Below, piece after piece: positions 18,372 through 27,566 of a stretch of 64,000 bases of DNA (within the stretch, counting starts at the first letter, position 1; every line of letters starts with the position of its first letter). The stretch lies in assembly GCF_000963965.1 (NCBI RefSeq), contig NZ_BAMX01000007.1, positions 62,001-126,000 of the forward strand, in the 5' to 3' direction. The position numbers and the translations under genes were made by a program. The notes below the pieces were generated by a model. It did not search any database and was not told the DNA's origin. It saw only the letters and a list, made by a program, of their open reading frames with translations. Source of the DNA: Acetobacter orientalis (GTDB taxonomy: Bacteria > Pseudomonadota > Alphaproteobacteria > Acetobacterales > Acetobacteraceae).

Positions 18372-19499
18372 GTGGCACAAACTCCCCCCACACCACACCA
18401 TGATGACATCGCCAAGGTTTTGGATTCAGTGCATGATTCGCACTCTGGCCACTCTCTCCTAGCGCTTAGCAAACTTGAAGGCTTTCGGCTGGAGCAGGGT
18501 AAACTCTCGGTAGCCCTTGGGGTAGACCGCACGCAGGCCGGTGCCCTTTCCCCCTTGTGTGACCAAGCCTCTGAACGCCTAAAAACGTTACCCGGCGTGC
18601 AAGATGCCACCATTATTCTTACCGCCCACAGGCCTGCCGCCCCGCCACAGCCCGCACCACAGCGCCCGGCAGCCAGTGCAGGCCACCGCCCCTTTGGTGG
18701 CGCCCCACCAGCAGACCCCAACGCACCTGTATTACCAAACGTAAAAGCCATTATTGCTGTAGCGTCTGGCAAAGGTGGGGTTGGTAAATCTACCACGGCC
18801 ACTAATCTGGCCGTGGCTTTGGCCCAAGAAGGGCTAAACGTAGGCCTGCTTGACGCCGATATTTACGGCCCTTCTCTGCACCGCATGTTGGGTACTGCCA
18901 ACAAACCAGAGGTTAACGCAGGCCGCCTGCAACCTGTGCCGGTATGGGGGCTGAAAGCCGTTTCTATTGGTATGCTGGTAGATGAAAAACAGGCCATGAT
19001 CTGGCGTGGCCCTATGGTTATGGGGGCCATTAACCAGTTTTTGACCGATGTAGACTGGGGGCCACTAGACGTGCTGGTGGTAGACATGCCCCCCGGCACC
19101 GGAGACGCCCAGCTCTCTCTTATGCAAAAAGTGCCTTTGGCAGGGGCTGTTATTGTCTCTACCCCGCAAGACATTGCCTTAATTGACGCCCGCCGCGGTG
19201 TAACCATGTTTGAGAAAATGAAAGTGCCTGTGCTGGGCCTGATAGAGAACATGTCTTACTTCTGCTGCCCCAACTGTGGCCACAACACAGAGTTATTTGG
19301 CCACGGCGGTGCCCGCAAAGAAGCTGATGCCATGAACGTACCGTTTTTAGGCGAAGTGCCGCTTTTGGCCGCTATTCGCAGCAGTGGCGATGACGGCACC
19401 CCTATTGTCGCCAGCGCCCCCGAAAGCGAAGCCGCGCAGGCTTTTAAGCGTATTGCCCAAGCAACACGGCAGGCTTTGGCTGCCAAATTAGACGGCTAA
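18372..19499 (+). CDS. mrp: Mrp/ApbC-type iron-sulfur cluster carrier ATPase
   Basis: 375 residues from a GTG start at 18372 with AGGA upstream. An N-terminal MIP18-like (DUF59) domain (1 to about 90) is joined by a Pro/Ala linker to a MinD-type P-loop ATPase: deviant Walker A GKGGVGKST, switch region DADIYGPSLHRMLG, and VVDMPPGTGDAQLSLMQ. The C-P-N-C pair in YFCCPNCGHNTELFG is the cluster-binding CxxC. It loads Fe-S clusters onto apoproteins in the cytoplasm. It is monocistronic; a GC-rich hairpin at 19508-19539 follows. Confidence 0.95.
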   Translation: MAQTPPTPHHDDIAKVLDSVHDSHSGHSLLALSKLEGFRLEQGKLSVALGVDRTQAGALSPLCDQASERLKTLPGVQDATIILTAHRPAAPPQPAPQRPAASAGHRPFGGAPPADPNAPVLPNVKAIIAVASGKGGVGKSTTATNLAVALAQEGLNVGLLDADIYGPSLHRMLGTANKPEVNAGRLQPVPVWGLKAVSIGMLVDEKQAMIWRGPMVMGAINQFLTDVDWGPLDVLVVDMPPGTGDAQLSLMQKVPLAGAVIVSTPQDIALIDARRGVTMFEKMKVPVLGLIENMSYFCCPNCGHNTELFGHGGARKEADAMNVPFLGEVPLLAAIRSSGDDGTPIVASAPESEAAQAFKRIAQATRQALAAKLDG

Positions 19500-19507
19500 G
19501 GCCCACC

Positions 19508-19539
19508 CTACCCCGCCCGGCTTTAACCCGGCGGGGTAG
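19508..19539 (+). terminator. Hairpin downstream of mrp
   Basis: CTACCCCGCC pairs with GGCGGGGTAG, 9 bases after the stop. There is no T run, so termination may be weak or Rho-assisted. Confidence 0.5.
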
Positions 19540-19570
19540 ACCCTGTGTGCTGGGCTTAGTAGGCCTTAGC

Positions 19571-19846
19571 TTATTTTTTCTCTGACGCTTTTTTGTCTTT
19601 TAGGCCTTTGTCAAAAAAAGCACGGCATTTGGGGCTGAGCTTATCTTTTTTCTTTTCCATGCATTTGGTAATTTTTTCTTCGTTGGGAATAGCCAAAGTG
19701 CAGAGTTTAACCGCGTCTCCTTTGCAGGCGGCGGTTTGTTGCTCACGCAGGCTATCTGCTCTTGCTAAGGTGCTGGTGGCCAAGCAGGCAACACCCATAA
19801 CGGCCAAACACAAAGGCTTTATAACGGCGTGCTTTCTAATATCCAT
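19571..19846 (-). CDS. Small exported protein with conserved Cys pattern
   Basis: 91 residues from the ATG at 19846 (MDIRKHAVIK); an upstream in-frame ATG at 19891 would give 106. A signal peptide ends near STLARADS. The mature domain has four Cys in the arrangement C-x(7)-LC-x(12)-C-x(11)-C (QQTAACKGDAVKLC, ITKCMEKKKDKLSPKCRAFF). This resembles the 'cysteine-rich repeat' small periplasmic proteins common in alphaproteobacteria. Two disulfides are likely. The tail is Lys-rich. The function is unknown. Confidence 0.75.
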   Translation of the reverse strand: MDIRKHAVIKPLCLAVMGVACLATSTLARADSLREQQTAACKGDAVKLCTLAIPNEEKITKCMEKKKDKLSPKCRAFFDKGLKDKKASEKK

Positions 19847-20054
19847 TTTTTCAATCCCATTCGGTTTTAAAGCCAACTGACAGTGACACACCCTGCCCCG
19901 CTTTAAAGGTACTTTAACTCTTTTATAGAGCGAGACACCGCCTAGAGTTTCCTACCTGCTGCAACATGGCAAATATGTGAAGAATGCGGCCTGAAAGACA
20001 CAAGATATTCCACAGACAAAGGCGTGTTATACTCTGCCATAGGTGTTAGTTCTC

Positions 20055-20082
20055 TTGACATTGGTAGTATCTTACATTCAAT
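20055..20082 (+). promoter_or_regulatory. Candidate promoter of metQNI
   Basis: A perfect TTGACA (20055-20060) and a partial -10 (TTCAAT, 20077-20082) with 16-base spacing lie about 55 bases before the metQ start. No SAM riboswitch could be recognised in the leader. Confidence 0.4.
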
Positions 20083-20136
20083 CACTCCACTCCGTTATAT
20101 TCTCTTTGTTGTTTTCCTGTTTTGGGGCGGCGCGTC

Positions 20137-20949
20137 ATGTCCTCTTCTCTCCTCTCCCGTCGGTCTGCTCTGACTTTACTTGGCAGCGCACCTTTGCTGT
20201 GCAGCACTGGGTATGCCGCAACACCGCAAACCCTGCGCATTGGCATTATGTCTGGGGAAGATGAAGATGTGTGGCATGTGGTCGCGCAAAATGCGGCCAA
20301 AGCGGGGCTTACGCTCAAGCTCACCCCGTTTTCTGACTATAACGCCCCAAACGAAGCCCTTTATGAGCACGAGTTGGACGCAAACGCTTTCCAGCATGGC
20401 CCGTTTTTAAAGGCCCAGAACGACGCCAACAATTTCCATATTGTGCCGGTAGGGAATACCTACTTTGCCCCTATTGGCCTATATTCCAGCCGTTGGCACT
20501 CTTTGGCAGACTTACCGCAAAACGCTAAAATTGGCGTACCCAACGACCCCAGCAACGAAGGCCGCGCCCTGCTGCTTTTACAAACGCTCGGGCTTATAAA
20601 ACTTGCCGTTGATGCAGGCCTGACCCCAACCGCGCTAGATATTACGGAAAACCCCCGCAACATTACAGTAAAAGAGCTAGATGCAGGCGTTGTAGGCCGC
20701 ACTCTGACCGACCTAGATGCCGCGGTTATTAATACCGAGTGGGCTAAAAAGTCTGGCATAGACCTTGAAAAACAGCGCATTGGCCAAGAAAGCCTGCAAA
20801 ACAACCCTTATGTTTGCTTTATTGCCGTAAACGAGGCCGATAAAAACGCACCGTGGGTTGCGCCCTTGGTTGAGGCTTTTCACCAGCCCAACGTACGCCA
20901 AATTTTGCTTGATGTGTACCACGGGGCCATTGTGCCAGCGTGGTCATGA
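20137..20949 (+). CDS. metQ: Methionine ABC transporter substrate-binding protein (NlpA family)
   Basis: 270 residues from the ATG at 20137; a TTG 15 bases earlier is possible but has no support. The N-terminus [17 protein letters not shown] combines an RR pair with a near-lipobox (PLLC), so lipid anchoring is likely and Tat export possible. The mature part follows the MetQ pattern: [50 protein letters not shown] and [16 protein letters not shown]. It binds L- or D-methionine for the MetNI transporter. The stop overlaps the metN start (ATGA). Confidence 0.93.
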   Translation: MSSSLLSRRSALTLLGSAPLLCSTGYAATPQTLRIGIMSGEDEDVWHVVAQNAAKAGLTLKLTPFSDYNAPNEALYEHELDANAFQHGPFLKAQNDANNFHIVPVGNTYFAPIGLYSSRWHSLADLPQNAKIGVPNDPSNEGRALLLLQTLGLIKLAVDAGLTPTALDITENPRNITVKELDAGVVGRTLTDLDAAVINTEWAKKSGIDLEKQRIGQESLQNNPYVCFIAVNEADKNAPWVAPLVEAFHQPNVRQILLDVYHGAIVPAWS

Positions 20950-21686
20950 CCCTGCTTGCTGTTGAAGCGATAAGCCGGAGTTTTGCTGGCCATACTGTTT
21001 TGCGCGACATTAGCTTTACCGTGCAAGCAGGTGAAAGCGTGGGCATTATTGGCCGCTCTGGGGCTGGTAAATCTACCCTGCTGCGCTGCCTTAACGCGCT
21101 GGAGCGGCCTGATACAGGCCGCATTCTGTTTGAAGGGCAAGACCTAGCGCACTTACCAGAAAAACAGCTTGTGCTGTTACGGCGTAAAATTGGCGTGGTG
21201 TTTCAGCACTTCAACCTGCTTTCTTCACGCACGGTTGCAGCCAACATTGCCCTACCGCTTGAAATTGCTGGTATGCCCAAAGCCCAGCGGCAAGAACGCG
21301 TGGCCGAGTTGCTGCACCTTGTAGGGTTAGAAGAACATGCACGTAAATACCCTGCCCTGCTCTCTGGTGGCCAAAAACAGCGCGTTGGCATAGCCCGCGC
21401 CTTAGCCGCCAACCCCGCTTTACTTTTGTGCGATGAAGCAACATCGGCCCTAGACCCAGAAACAACCACGTCTATTCTAGACCTGTTAAACCAAATCAAT
21501 AAAACACTGGGCCTAACACTGGTGTTTATTACGCATGAAATGGACGTTGTGCGCCAACTGGGCCACCGTGTGCTGGTGCTTGAGCAAGGCACAATTGTTG
21601 CCGACGGCCCCCCGGCAGATATTTTGAAACCAGACAATGCCCTTTCTTCTGTTAAGGGAGCTGGCTATGTCGCGTCTTATTCTTGA
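20946..21686 (+). CDS. metN: Methionine ABC transporter ATP-binding protein
   Basis: 246 residues from the ATG at 20946, which overlaps the metQ stop by 4 bases. Walker [10 protein letters not shown] at 36-44, signature LSGGQKQR at 139-146, Walker [15 protein letters not shown], and [10 protein letters not shown]. The [24 protein letters not shown] block is typical of MetN. The regulatory C-terminal ACT/NIL domain of E. coli MetN (about 343 residues) is missing, so the methionine feedback control known for that domain is not expected here. Confidence 0.93.
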   Translation: MTLLAVEAISRSFAGHTVLRDISFTVQAGESVGIIGRSGAGKSTLLRCLNALERPDTGRILFEGQDLAHLPEKQLVLLRRKIGVVFQHFNLLSSRTVAANIALPLEIAGMPKAQRQERVAELLHLVGLEEHARKYPALLSGGQKQRVGIARALAANPALLLCDEATSALDPETTTSILDLLNQINKTLGLTLVFITHEMDVVRQLGHRVLVLEQGTIVADGPPADILKPDNALSSVKGAGYVASYS

Positions 21687-22338
21687 GCTGCTACTGCGCG
21701 CCACCGGCGAAACGCTGGAAATGGTGCTGGCCTCTGGTTTTATTGCCGTGTTGGGTGGCCTGCCTTTGGCAGTATTTTTAACCCTTACCGGCCCAAGCGG
21801 GTTATGCCGTATGCCATGGCTCAACCGGCCCCTTGGGTTTTTAATTGATGCCGTGCGCGCCGTACCGTTTATTATTCTGCTGGTGCTGCTTATTCCGTTC
21901 ACACGCATTGTGGCGGGTACGTCTTTGGGTACAGAGGCTGCTATTGTACCGCTTTCTGTTGCGGCCATTCCATACTTCGCCCGTATTGCCGAAGTCTCTT
22001 TGCAGGAAGTCGATTCTGGCCTGATAGAAGCCGTAAGAGCCATGGGCGGCACCAGATGGATGATTGTGCGCTACGTGCTTTTACCAGAAAGCCTGCCAAG
22101 CCTTATTTCAGGCTTTACGGTTACGTTGGTTACCCTTGTCGGGGCTTCTGCCATGGCGGGGGCCATTGGGGCCGGTGGCTTGGGTGACCTTGCCATACGC
22201 TATGGCTACCAGCGGTTTAACACCACGGTTATGCTGGGTGTTGTGGCTGTTTTGATTGTTTTGGTAACGGGGCTGCAAGCCTTAGGTAACCTGCTCTCAC
22301 GCACATTGCGGCATGACGCCCCTATGCGTGGCGCTTAA
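21667..22338 (+). CDS. metI: Methionine ABC transporter permease
   Basis: 223 residues from the ATG at 21667, preceded by AAGGGAG at good spacing and overlapping metN by 20 bases. About five membrane segments; the permease loop [32 protein letters not shown] contacts MetN. Last gene of metQNI. A GCTTCT hexamer repeat begins 16 bases after its stop. Confidence 0.94.
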   Translation: MSRLILELLLRATGETLEMVLASGFIAVLGGLPLAVFLTLTGPSGLCRMPWLNRPLGFLIDAVRAVPFIILLVLLIPFTRIVAGTSLGTEAAIVPLSVAAIPYFARIAEVSLQEVDSGLIEAVRAMGGTRWMIVRYVLLPESLPSLISGFTVTLVTLVGASAMAGAIGAGGLGDLAIRYGYQRFNTTVMLGVVAVLIVLVTGLQALGNLLSRTLRHDAPMRGA

Positions 22339-22353
22339 TTAAAGCCGCGCCAC

Positions 22354-22383
22354 GCTTCTGCTTCTGCTTCTGCTTCTGCTTCT
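22354..22383. repeat. Five tandem copies of the hexamer GCTTCT
   Basis: Five perfect head-to-tail copies lie between the convergent metI and thyX genes, outside coding sequence. The copy number is likely to vary between strains by slippage. Confidence 0.95.
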
Positions 22384-22392
22384 GGCCTACCC

Positions 22393-23301
22393 TTAACCTT
22401 TAAGGGTGGCCATCATTTCATCCCATTCGCGCTTGCTTAGGCCTGTGCCTTCACGCTCTACAGTTTCACCAGCCAGCATACGGCGCACAACTTTCATCAT
22501 GCTGGCAGAGAATGTTACCGCGCCACGGCGGTATTCTTCAAACGCGGTTGCGGTCTGAGGTAGCCAGGCATGCAGCACTTTCAGCATGACCTCCGCATAT
22601 GCCCGAATTTCGTACTGGGCGTGGGGGTCTAGGCGCAGAGCAAGGAAGTGCATGAGGTTATGCAGGTCTATCTTCCAATACCACTGTGTGTACGTGTTCA
22701 GGGTCAGGTTAATACGGGCCAGCTCACGCGCTAGGCCGTAGCCTTCGTCTGTATCCAGCATTTTTTCGTAGTTGCTGTAGGTGCGCATGGCATCGTTACG
22801 CAAAATATCCAGCACGTCTGCTGCGGCCTCGCTGCCCAGCACATCGCCACGGCCTTGGCGGTTTACCTCGCTCTGGGCCGCCATATGTTCTGGGGCGGGC
22901 AAATAGAACTCACTATCTAAAATAGAATAGCGGGCTGAGTATTCGTTCACGCTGGCCATACGGTGGCGAATCCACTGGCGGGCAATGAAGATGGGCAGTT
23001 TGACGTGAAATTTGATTTCACACATTTCAAATGGAGAAGAATGGCGGTGGCGCATAAGGTAACGAATAAGCCCGGCATCTTCTGACACCTTGCGGGTACC
23101 ACGCCCGTAAGACACGCGGGCAGCCTGCACAACGGCTGCGTCATCGCCCATATAATCGATAACACGTAAAAAGCCGTGGTCGAGCACTTCTTGGGGTTCG
23201 TACAGCATAGCTTCAAGGGCGGGAACGGTCGGGCGGCGCGTGGCGCTCGTTTCCTTGGCGTGCGCGGCTATTTCAGCACGCTGTGCATCGGTCAGTGACA
23301 T
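22393..23301 (-). CDS. thyX: Flavin-dependent thymidylate synthase
   Basis: 302 residues with the ThyX motif [11 protein letters not shown] at 112-122 (RHR-x7-S) and RYS following. It makes dTMP from dUMP using FAD, NADPH and methylene-tetrahydrofolate, without a TMP-forming dihydrofolate step. The length is near the long alphaproteobacterial form. Monocistronic; convergent with metQNI. Confidence 0.97.
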   Translation of the reverse strand: MSLTDAQRAEIAAHAKETSATRRPTVPALEAMLYEPQEVLDHGFLRVIDYMGDDAAVVQAARVSYGRGTRKVSEDAGLIRYLMRHRHSSPFEMCEIKFHVKLPIFIARQWIRHRMASVNEYSARYSILDSEFYLPAPEHMAAQSEVNRQGRGDVLGSEAAADVLDILRNDAMRTYSNYEKMLDTDEGYGLARELARINLTLNTYTQWYWKIDLHNLMHFLALRLDPHAQYEIRAYAEVMLKVLHAWLPQTATAFEEYRRGAVTFSASMMKVVRRMLAGETVEREGTGLSKREWDEMMATLKG

Positions 23302-23551
23302 GGTGTTCCCCCATTGAAAGCAGGCAAATTAGCGCCATACAAAAGTCTGCCCCACCCTATACAGACACAGAACAAGCGGGACAAATGAAGAAGCGTGAAC
23401 ATACCACACGAAGACTAATAACCCCTCTCTGTGGCACCACATAACAACACACCCACAATAAAAAGCATTTCTCGCACATCTTTTACGGCTGCAAACCAGA
23501 CAAGCACGCCGCGCGTTGCTATGACGCTAAGACTTTCTAATTTGCTTTTTT

Positions 23552-24250
23552 ATGAGCACTGCCGTGATTAATTTTTTTGCATATTTTACGCGCGTCAAAA
23601 CGGCCTTACAAAACGCACCGTATGCTATGTTGGCAGGGTTAGGGGCGGTATGCGGCATTATGGCCTGCCTTGTTTTAACCGGGTTGGTAACACCCGCTAC
23701 CTTGCCAGCCATTGTGGCCCCTATTGGTGCCTCTAGCGTGCTGGTTTTTGCCCTACCGGCCAGCCCGCTTGCCACGCCACGGGCTGTTATTGGTGGCAAT
23801 ACCCTTTCTGCCGCCATAGGCATTGCCATAGGTCTGCTTATACCCAACCCATTACTGGCGGCTGGGCTTGCTGTGGGCCTTGCCATTGTGCTTATGGCCG
23901 CAAGCCGTACCCTGCACCCACCCGGCGGTGCCGCAGCACTCACAGCGGTTATGCTGCACCCCAATACCCTGCCTTTCAGCACAGACCTAACATTCCCGCT
24001 GCTACCAGTCTGTTTAAACTCCAGTATTCTTGTGGGGGTTGGTATGCTCTTTCACCGCTTTAGCGGGCACAGCTACCCCCACCGCGCCCCAACCGTACCC
24101 CTGCAAACGCAGCAAGAAGCGGGATTAAAGCATGAAGACATCGTCTCTGCCCTTAACGCCACAGACGACGTGTTTGACATTGATACCAAAGACCTAGAGC
24201 GCCTGCTTATACTCGCCGAGCACCACGCCAAGCAGCGCCGCACCCCATAA
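23552..24250 (+). CDS. HPP-family integral membrane protein
   Basis: 232 residues: about four to five membrane segments followed by a cytoplasmic C-terminus of about 70 residues. The signature LHPPGGAAAL defines the HPP family, and the APIGASSVLVFALPASPLATPRAVIGGNTLSAAIG block also fits. In cyanobacteria and plants HPP relatives transport nitrite; the substrate here is unknown. The start codon ATG at 23552 gives MSTAVINFFAYF. The gene precedes the tmRNA gene by about 80 bases. Confidence 0.85.
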   Translation: MSTAVINFFAYFTRVKTALQNAPYAMLAGLGAVCGIMACLVLTGLVTPATLPAIVAPIGASSVLVFALPASPLATPRAVIGGNTLSAAIGIAIGLLIPNPLLAAGLAVGLAIVLMAASRTLHPPGGAAALTAVMLHPNTLPFSTDLTFPLLPVCLNSSILVGVGMLFHRFSGHSYPHRAPTVPLQTQQEAGLKHEDIVSALNATDDVFDIDTKDLERLLILAEHHAKQRRTP

Positions 24251-24330
24251 CTGCCGCCCTGCACACACTTTACATGTACCCTCTTGCAATCCGGCCTTAT
24301 GGCACTTATGTTTGGCAGTGCAGGAGGGGC

Positions 24331-24610
24331 TTGCCCCTTGGCTATGGCGATAAACGGAACGTGGAATAAGCGTAGTGGACCCGGGGGCAGTACCCGGCGT
24401 CTCCACCATAAAATCCGGCCTTTAGGGGCATGGACAGATGGGGACGAAACAGGCTCGACACGCGTGGTAAAGACCTTCTTTTTGCCCGGCATTGTACCGC
24501 CGTTATCGGGCTAAACTTACAAGTGCCAATGATAACACTGAGGTGCTCGCTGTCGCTGCATAAGCGATAAGCGCGGTTCGGGAGGGCACCGGGCAACAGA
24601 AGCCCTCCCA
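24331..24610 (+). ncRNA. ssrA: Two-piece (circularly permuted) tmRNA
   Basis: The acceptor piece comes first: a T-arm CCGGG-GGCAGTA-CCCGG, then the acceptor strand CGTCTCC and an encoded ACCA ending at 24408. A 31-base intervening segment (24409-24439) is followed by the coding piece starting GGGGACGAAACAGG at 24440; GGGGAC pairs with GTCTCC of the acceptor piece. The tag frame at 24525-24563 reads ANDNTEVLAVAA followed by TAA. The piece closes with a GAGGGC/GCCCTC hairpin (24592-24607). This order is the alphaproteobacterial permuted arrangement, in which the precursor is cut into two RNAs that rescue stalled ribosomes. The outer ends are approximate. Confidence 0.95.
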
Positions 24611-24801
24611 CTTTGCCTTTATTTTTTTACCCCGCATGGCCTGCAAGCGCAGGCGCATAAAACCCTTGTGCTTTTATGCTTACTTTGAAGAAACATGCAC
24701 TCCTCACTTGCACTTGCTTCTCCTTTGCCGCATGCCTGACAGCAACCGTAGACGAACAAACCCGGGTTTTTCTTACCGGTGTGCCAAACAGGAGAGCTGC
24801 C

Positions 24802-25341
24802 ATGGCAGATGACCACGACAACACCCCAGAAAACGGTGCCTTCCCCCCCGAAAGCCAACTGCCTTACGAGCAATGGCTGGAAGCCGCTTACCGTGATGTC
24901 ATGCTCAAGGCGCTTGACTATGTCGGCCGTGAAGGACTGTCTGGTGAGCATCACTTTTACCTGACATTTCGCACAGACCTGCCGGGGGTAGAAATTCCCT
25001 CCCGCCTGCGGGCACAATACCCCCATGAAATGACCATTGTGCTCCAGCACCAGTTTTGGGATCTGAACGTCAATTACGACACCAAAATCGTGTCTGTTGG
25101 CCTGTCTTTTGGGGGTGTTGGGTCTATTCTGGTTATTCCGTTTGGGGCCTTTACCGGCTTTGCAGACCCTGCCATTCACCTCAGCATGCAGTTCTCCGCT
25201 GATGAAGCGGCAACACTCCCCCAAACCACCCCAGAGGCAGAAGAAAACACCGAAGAAGCAGAGCCCACAGCAGAAAGTGATGCCTCTTCTCAGGTTGTGA
25301 GCCTTGACGCTTTTCGTAAGAAAGGGCCATCACCCGCTTAA
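24802..25341 (+). CDS. sspB: SspB-type ClpXP adaptor
   Basis: 179 residues from the ATG at 24802, chosen for GGAGAG upstream; a longer frame from 24676 reads into the spacer. The core ([69 protein letters not shown]) is the alphaproteobacterial SspB fold. The C-terminal [10 protein letters not shown] matches the ClpX-binding tail of alpha SspB, joined by an acidic Glu/Thr-rich linker. It captures ssrA-tagged proteins and hands them to ClpXP. Its gene lies about 190 bases downstream of the tmRNA that writes the tag. Confidence 0.93.
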   Translation: MADDHDNTPENGAFPPESQLPYEQWLEAAYRDVMLKALDYVGREGLSGEHHFYLTFRTDLPGVEIPSRLRAQYPHEMTIVLQHQFWDLNVNYDTKIVSVGLSFGGVGSILVIPFGAFTGFADPAIHLSMQFSADEAATLPQTTPEAEENTEEAEPTAESDASSQVVSLDAFRKKGPSPA

Positions 25342-25391
25342 AGCCCCCACTTAAAATACCACGGGGGCGCGGCCATGGAGATGATGCACAC

Positions 25392-27047
25392 ATGAACAGC
25401 CAGCCCCCCCGCCCGCCTGTGCCTGCCTTCACGTACTCCCCCATTTTTCCGTTGGGGGAAGACACAACCACCTACCGTAAGGTAGAAATTGAAGGTGTGA
25501 GCACATCGCACTGTGGCGGCAAAACCATTTTGCACATTACGCCAGAAGCCCTGACTGAATTTACAGCGCAGGCGTTTCATGAAGTGGCCCATTACCTGCG
25601 GCCCAAACACCTTGAGCAGCTTGCCAGCATTCTCAAAGACCCCGAAGCCTCGGACAATGACCGCTTTGTGGCGCTAGACCTGCTCAAAAACGCCTGCATT
25701 GCTGCGGGCGGCGTGCTGCCTATGTGCCAAGACACCGGCACGGCCATTGTGTTTGGTAAAAAAGGCCAACGTGTGTGGGTTGAAGGCGATGAGGAAGTAG
25801 CCTTCTCTAAAGGTGTGTTTGAAACCTACACCCGCACCAACCTGCGTTATTCGCAAATGGCGCCTCTCTCCATGTTTGAAGAGAAAAACACCGGCACCAA
25901 CCTGCCAGTGCAGTGCGATATTTTTGCAAGCCCCGCCACCCACCACGATGAACAGTTTGACCTGATGTTTGTGGCCAAGGGCGGTGGCTCTGCCAATAAA
26001 ACGTTCCTGTTTCAGGAAACCCGCGCCCTGCTGGGGTCTGAGCAGAAGCTGCTTGAGTGGTTAGACACAAAAATTAAAACCTTGGGCACCTCTGCCTGCC
26101 CGCCTTACCACTTGGCTATTGTTATTGGCGGTATGTCTGCCGAGCAAACGCTTAAAACAGTCAAGCTGGCCTCTACCCACTGGTACGACAGCCTGCCCAC
26201 CAGCGGTAGCCCCACGGGCCATGCTTTCCGTGATGTAGAGATGGAACAGAAAATTCTGGGCCTAACCCGCAAACTCGGCATTGGCGCACAATTTGGCGGC
26301 AAATATTTCTGCCACGATGTACGGGTTATCCGCCTACCGCGCCACGGGGCCTCTCTGCCGGTTGGCATGGGGGTTTCGTGCTCAGCAGACCGCCAGATTA
26401 AAGCCCGCATTACAGCAGATGGCTTTTTTCTGGAACAGCTTGAGCACGACCCAGCCCGCTTTCTGCCAGAAACCACAGACGAGCATTTGGGCGGCGATGC
26501 CATTAAAATTGACCTTAACCGCCCAATGGATGAGATTCGCAAAGAGCTGTCTCAATACCCGGTTAAAACCCGCCTAGCCTTAACCGGCACCGTGGTGGTG
26601 GCGCGCGACATTGCGCACGCCAAATTTAAAGAACGCCTAGACCGCGGCGAAGACCTGCCACAATACCTTAAAGACCACCCGGTTTACTACGCAGGCCCAG
26701 CCAAAACCCCACAAGGTATGGCTACGGGTTCTTTTGGCCCCACAACTGCCGGGCGTATGGACTCTTACGTGTCTGAACTGCAAGCGCATGGCGGCTCTTT
26801 TGTTATGCTGGCCAAAGGCAACCGCTCCAAAGCTGTCAAAGACGCCTGCCAGAAATATGGTGGTTTTTACCTTGGCTCTGTTGGCGGCCCCGCTGCCCGC
26901 TTGGCCCAAGACTGTATCCGTAAGGTAGAAGTGCTGGAATACCCAGAGCTCGGCATGGAAGCCGTCTGGAAAATTGAAGTTGAAGACTTTCCAGCGTTTA
27001 TTGTTATCGACGACAAAGGCAATGACTTCTACGCTGAGTTAAGCTGA
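25392..27047 (+). CDS. fumA: Class I (iron-sulfur) fumarate hydratase
   Basis: 551 residues, full length for the single-chain class I enzyme (FumA/FumB type). Conserved Fe-S region residues include Cys112 in PMCQDTGTA and the Cys of [11 protein letters not shown] and GVSCSADR. The C-terminal beta domain ([59 protein letters not shown]) is complete. It interconverts fumarate and malate in the TCA cycle and is sensitive to oxygen damage. Fumarase class II (fumC) is not in this window. A short VOC gene follows by about 50 bases, possibly co-transcribed. Confidence 0.96.
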   Translation: MNSQPPRPPVPAFTYSPIFPLGEDTTTYRKVEIEGVSTSHCGGKTILHITPEALTEFTAQAFHEVAHYLRPKHLEQLASILKDPEASDNDRFVALDLLKNACIAAGGVLPMCQDTGTAIVFGKKGQRVWVEGDEEVAFSKGVFETYTRTNLRYSQMAPLSMFEEKNTGTNLPVQCDIFASPATHHDEQFDLMFVAKGGGSANKTFLFQETRALLGSEQKLLEWLDTKIKTLGTSACPPYHLAIVIGGMSAEQTLKTVKLASTHWYDSLPTSGSPTGHAFRDVEMEQKILGLTRKLGIGAQFGGKYFCHDVRVIRLPRHGASLPVGMGVSCSADRQIKARITADGFFLEQLEHDPARFLPETTDEHLGGDAIKIDLNRPMDEIRKELSQYPVKTRLALTGTVVVARDIAHAKFKERLDRGEDLPQYLKDHPVYYAGPAKTPQGMATGSFGPTTAGRMDSYVSELQAHGGSFVMLAKGNRSKAVKDACQKYGGFYLGSVGGPAARLAQDCIRKVEVLEYPELGMEAVWKIEVEDFPAFIVIDDKGNDFYAELS

Positions 27048-27105
27048 GCCATGCAGCAGCCCGTCCGGCTTACAGGGCGGGCCAACCAGAGGAGCCTTGC
27101 GTTTC

Positions 27106-27498
27106 ATGCGCTTTACCGTTGACCGAATGGACCATGCCGTCCTGACCGTGAGAGACGTTGAAATTTCAGCCTCGTGGTACCAGCGTGTGCTGGGTATGGA
27201 GCGCGAGGAATACGGGCGTAATAACCGCACAGCCCTGCGTTTTGGTGGCCAAAAACTAAACCTGCGCCCCCAAGACGCCACCGGATGGGACACAGCCGTA
27301 CACGCCCTGCCCGGCGGTAATGACCTCTGTTTTGTAACCGCTGTTACCAGCGATGATATTGTAGACCACCTTAAAACCTGTGGCGTAAGCATTGTAGAAG
27401 GCCCTATTGCCCGCTTAGGTGCGCTAGGCCCGCTTACCTCTGTCTATTGCCACGACCCAGACCAAAACCTGATAGAAATAGCGTCTTACCAAGGCTAA
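27106..27498 (+). CDS. VOC-family (glyoxalase-fold) protein
   Basis: 130 residues from the ATG at 27106; a TTG at 27097 would sit too close to the AGAGGAG site. A single vicinal-oxygen-chelate domain with two beta-alpha-beta-beta-beta modules: DHAVLTVRDVEISASWYQRVLGM, then SVYCHDPDQNLIEIASY. Probable metal ligands are the His of MDHAV and the Glu of LIEI. Members include glyoxalases, dioxygenases and fosfomycin-type resistance proteins; the substrate is not predictable. Downstream of fumA, sharing its terminator. Confidence 0.85.
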   Translation: MRFTVDRMDHAVLTVRDVEISASWYQRVLGMEREEYGRNNRTALRFGGQKLNLRPQDATGWDTAVHALPGGNDLCFVTAVTSDDIVDHLKTCGVSIVEGPIARLGALGPLTSVYCHDPDQNLIEIASYQG

Positions 27499-27499
27499 A

Positions 27500-27546
27500 A
27501 AACCAAAGAGCCTGCACAGGGTAAACCCGTGCAGGCTCTTTGGTTT
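27500..27546. terminator. Strong bidirectional terminator
   Basis: A perfect 18-bp stem (AAACCAAAGAGCCTGCAC and complement) with an 11-base loop lies between the convergent VOC gene and the glucanase-like gene, with A/T runs at both ends. Confidence 0.9.
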
Positions 27547-27566
27547 TAAGGGAGTTCACCACCCGT

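Noticed and set aside
19900-20136. SAM riboswitch before metQNI
   Set aside because: The conserved SAM-I and SAM-II core sequences could not be found in the leader.
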